Shown here piece by piece: positions 62,092 through 64,000 of a stretch of 64,000 nucleotides of DNA (the stretch's first letter is position 1; every line of letters starts with the position of its first letter). This DNA is from Acorus gramineus (taxonomy: Eukaryota > Streptophyta > Magnoliopsida > Acorales > Acoraceae): NCBI GenBank assembly GCA_030737835.1, contig JAUJYN010000052.1, forward strand, positions 522,016 through 586,015, given 5' to 3'. The notes beneath the pieces are model-generated. The model searched no databases. It saw nothing but the letters and a program-made list of their open reading frames with translations, and had not been told where the DNA came from. The translations under genes were made by a program, and so were the position numbers.

Positions 62092-63364
62092 CTCTTTGGT
62101 TAAAATATCCATCTTCTTGGATCATGGAATTTAATCATAAAATATCCAGGAAAATTGATATTTATTTACTTAGTTGCACAATTCATCAAAACCCTTGGAC
62201 AAAAAAAAAAAAAAAAAAAAAAAATTCAATAAAATTGTCCTCAATTTAACTTATGTTTACGTAAAATCTTGCATGCACGCATAACATAAAAAAAAACTGT
62301 ATATATCACCTACGCAGCGTTAATTTTTTGATTTGTTCACACGGAGGATCTCTAAAAAGAATCACATCACCTTATTCACTTGATACATAGAGTACGTAGT
62401 TCTATTGAATGCATGTCACTGGATGTGTAAAATAAATACACAGATATACGTACAAGAGCTACTTTGGCTTGATCGGTACATACATGCATGGGTATGTGAA
62501 TTCAGTACCTGATCTCTACCAGTACTAACACGATCATGCTTGACTTTGAGTGAAATATCACTGGCAAGTTACATGTGATGAAAAAAATATTAATTGGGGT
62601 CTATTTTGACATGAATCATGTCTACCTATGTTCCCTTCTTCACTCTATTGGTACCCACATCAATTTATTCAACGCAAACAGAGCTCTCATTACCAACCTT
62701 TACTTTGTGAAGGAAGTCAAGAGATCAAATTAAACCCATGGGAGTATCATTTCTTTAAAAAAAATAATTTATTCATCGTCCACTTTAAAAGTGGATTTTT
62801 TGTCACCCTTGTTTGGATGATAAAATTAGAACTGATGATGATTAATACATTTCGATATCGGAAAGAATATAATATATATGAGTTAGAGTGACAAACCCAT
62901 ATGCAGAGGTGGTCTTGGGAATTGAATTACAAAAAATATAGATGGTTTGAATATTGCACATCATTTTATTTTAAGTTGTAAATATTATTAAGTAGATACA
63001 CAATATATATGCAATTATTTATGAAAACTTTTAAATTATCATATACGCTTAATAAATTGCAATAAAAAATAAATTTTAATAGAATGAGAAAATTATAAAA
63101 AAAATTCTTCAAAAGATTCGGCAGAGAGATGAATTTGAGAGAAACAATAGAAAAATGTTTCGAGGGGAGTGTGGAAGAGAGATACATTAGAAAGAATGAG
63201 GGCATTGAAATTCTAATATTTATTGTCATTGTAGTTAGAGATATTATTTGGAGAATGAAGAAATTTTAGATTTGATTTAAGGATATTAAAAAGGGTATTC
63301 AGAGAAGCTAATTCAAAATTAGCACCATTTAATTTTTCAAATTCTACTTGTAGGAGATTAAATC
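62089..63364. other. AT-rich spacer, no gene seen
   Basis: Contains an A-run at about 62203-62223 and a short open stretch at 62628-62891 without known domains. Nothing else could be supported. Confidence 0.4.
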
Positions 63365-64000
63365 TGTCACACTTGAATAAGGAATAGAGATACCAGAATT
63401 AACCAAGAATAGAAGAGGGATATCACATTAATGGGCTCATTAATTGGCAAGGCCTATTTCAACTAAAGGTCCGATTATGAATTTGAGCTCACCTCGGCCC
63501 AAGAGCCCATTCAGGGCAAAGTGTCTCCTCGACACCATATGTAACATTGGGAACGAATTCTTGCTTCAGATCAGGCGGAGAAGCGACTCTAGTCAGATCT
63601 CTAGCAAGAGTTGATTATCCAAAGGAAATTAAGGTCCCGACCAGCCCAAGTGTATTCAACCAACGCCATTGAAATCAAAGAAAGACCAAGAGAATATTCT
63701 CTGACACATAGATATGCAATCAATTGTCAAAAATCGGTTATGATGGGTTGATCCCAAGATTATAAATGTCAACTGATCCAAGTGCCGCGCAGAAGATTAT
63801 ATCCCATGATATGCTCACACTTGCTTATCACAATAGGCACACCCCCTCTGCTTATAAATAAAAGGGCAACCCCTTTTAATGAAATGTACATACTTCTTCC
63901 TCCGAAAAACCCTAGATCTGGGCTTGAATTCTTACTTTAATGGTGATCTTACTTGAGCGTCGGAGGGGTATTAGTTGGCACTATACTGGTGTTAGTTGTA
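63365..64000 (+). mobile_element. Partial LTR, probably Tat/Ogre-like Ty3/gypsy (fossil)
   Basis: Contains a TATA-like GCTTATAAATAAAAGGG near 63850 and the phrase ACTTGAGCGTCGGAGGGG (63951-63968), a recurrent sequence in plant Tat/Ogre-type LTRs. A TGTCAC start is possible at 63365 but unproven. It runs off the window, so completeness cannot be judged. Confidence 0.5.

Overview
The window is nuclear DNA of a flowering plant. The evidence is split genes with GT..AG introns, an R2R3-MYB gene, a plant-type CWC21/SRRM2-like splicing-factor gene, Ty1/copia and Ty3/gypsy (chromovirus) retroelements, plant L1-type LINEs with an RNase H domain, and hAT, Mutator and Tourist-like MITEs. I cannot name the species. 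Most of the sequence is AT-rich. The exceptions are the strikingly GC-rich cores of one long-LTR family.

Layout. 1-4080: a fossil copia gag on the minus strand, split by solo LTR A (564-3584). 4083-5162: 3' end of a LINE. 5163-12620: a large AT-rich repeat (head H1, tail T1) carrying a hAT-like insertion. 12623-19195: solo LTR B, itself interrupted by solo LTR C (13180-16697). 19587-19853: a Mutator-type MITE just upstream of a host promoter. 20072-34573: the CWC21-like host gene. Its exon 1 is intact. Its 9.2-kb intron holds a 3.2-kb foldback element, a small solo LTR F and solo LTR D. Its exon 2 has an early stop and is cut by solo LTR E (30849-33966). 36040-44790: further copies of the large repeat in permuted order (T2, then H2, then a partial third copy), with hAT-type MITEs inside. 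44892-46727: a Tourist-like MITE and a second LINE 3' end. 46743-56926: a nearly complete Tekay/Del-type chromovirus with both LTRs, tRNA-Met primer site, polypurine tract and a 5-bp target duplication, inserted into the target duplication of that LINE. 58016-59869: a two-exon R2R3-MYB gene on the minus strand. From about 63.4 kb: part of another LTR, probably Tat/Ogre-like, running off the window.

Only two host genes are visible. The CWC21-like locus keeps its start, cwf21 domain and splice sites but has lost its long Ser/Asp/Arg-rich C-terminal part to stops, frame changes and an LTR insertion. The remaining open product would be 135 residues, close to the length of the short yeast Cwc21. 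The MYB gene looks intact and resembles the MYB20/43/85/40/99 group, with unusual residues in its R2 repeat.

Five solo LTRs (A to E) belong to one family and fall into two sequence subgroups. Their promoter side carries a cluster of W-box cores, and three of the five carry a perfect 25-nt palindrome. The order of insertions can be read from the nested target duplications. No tRNA, rRNA, CRISPR array or bacterial-type operon was seen.
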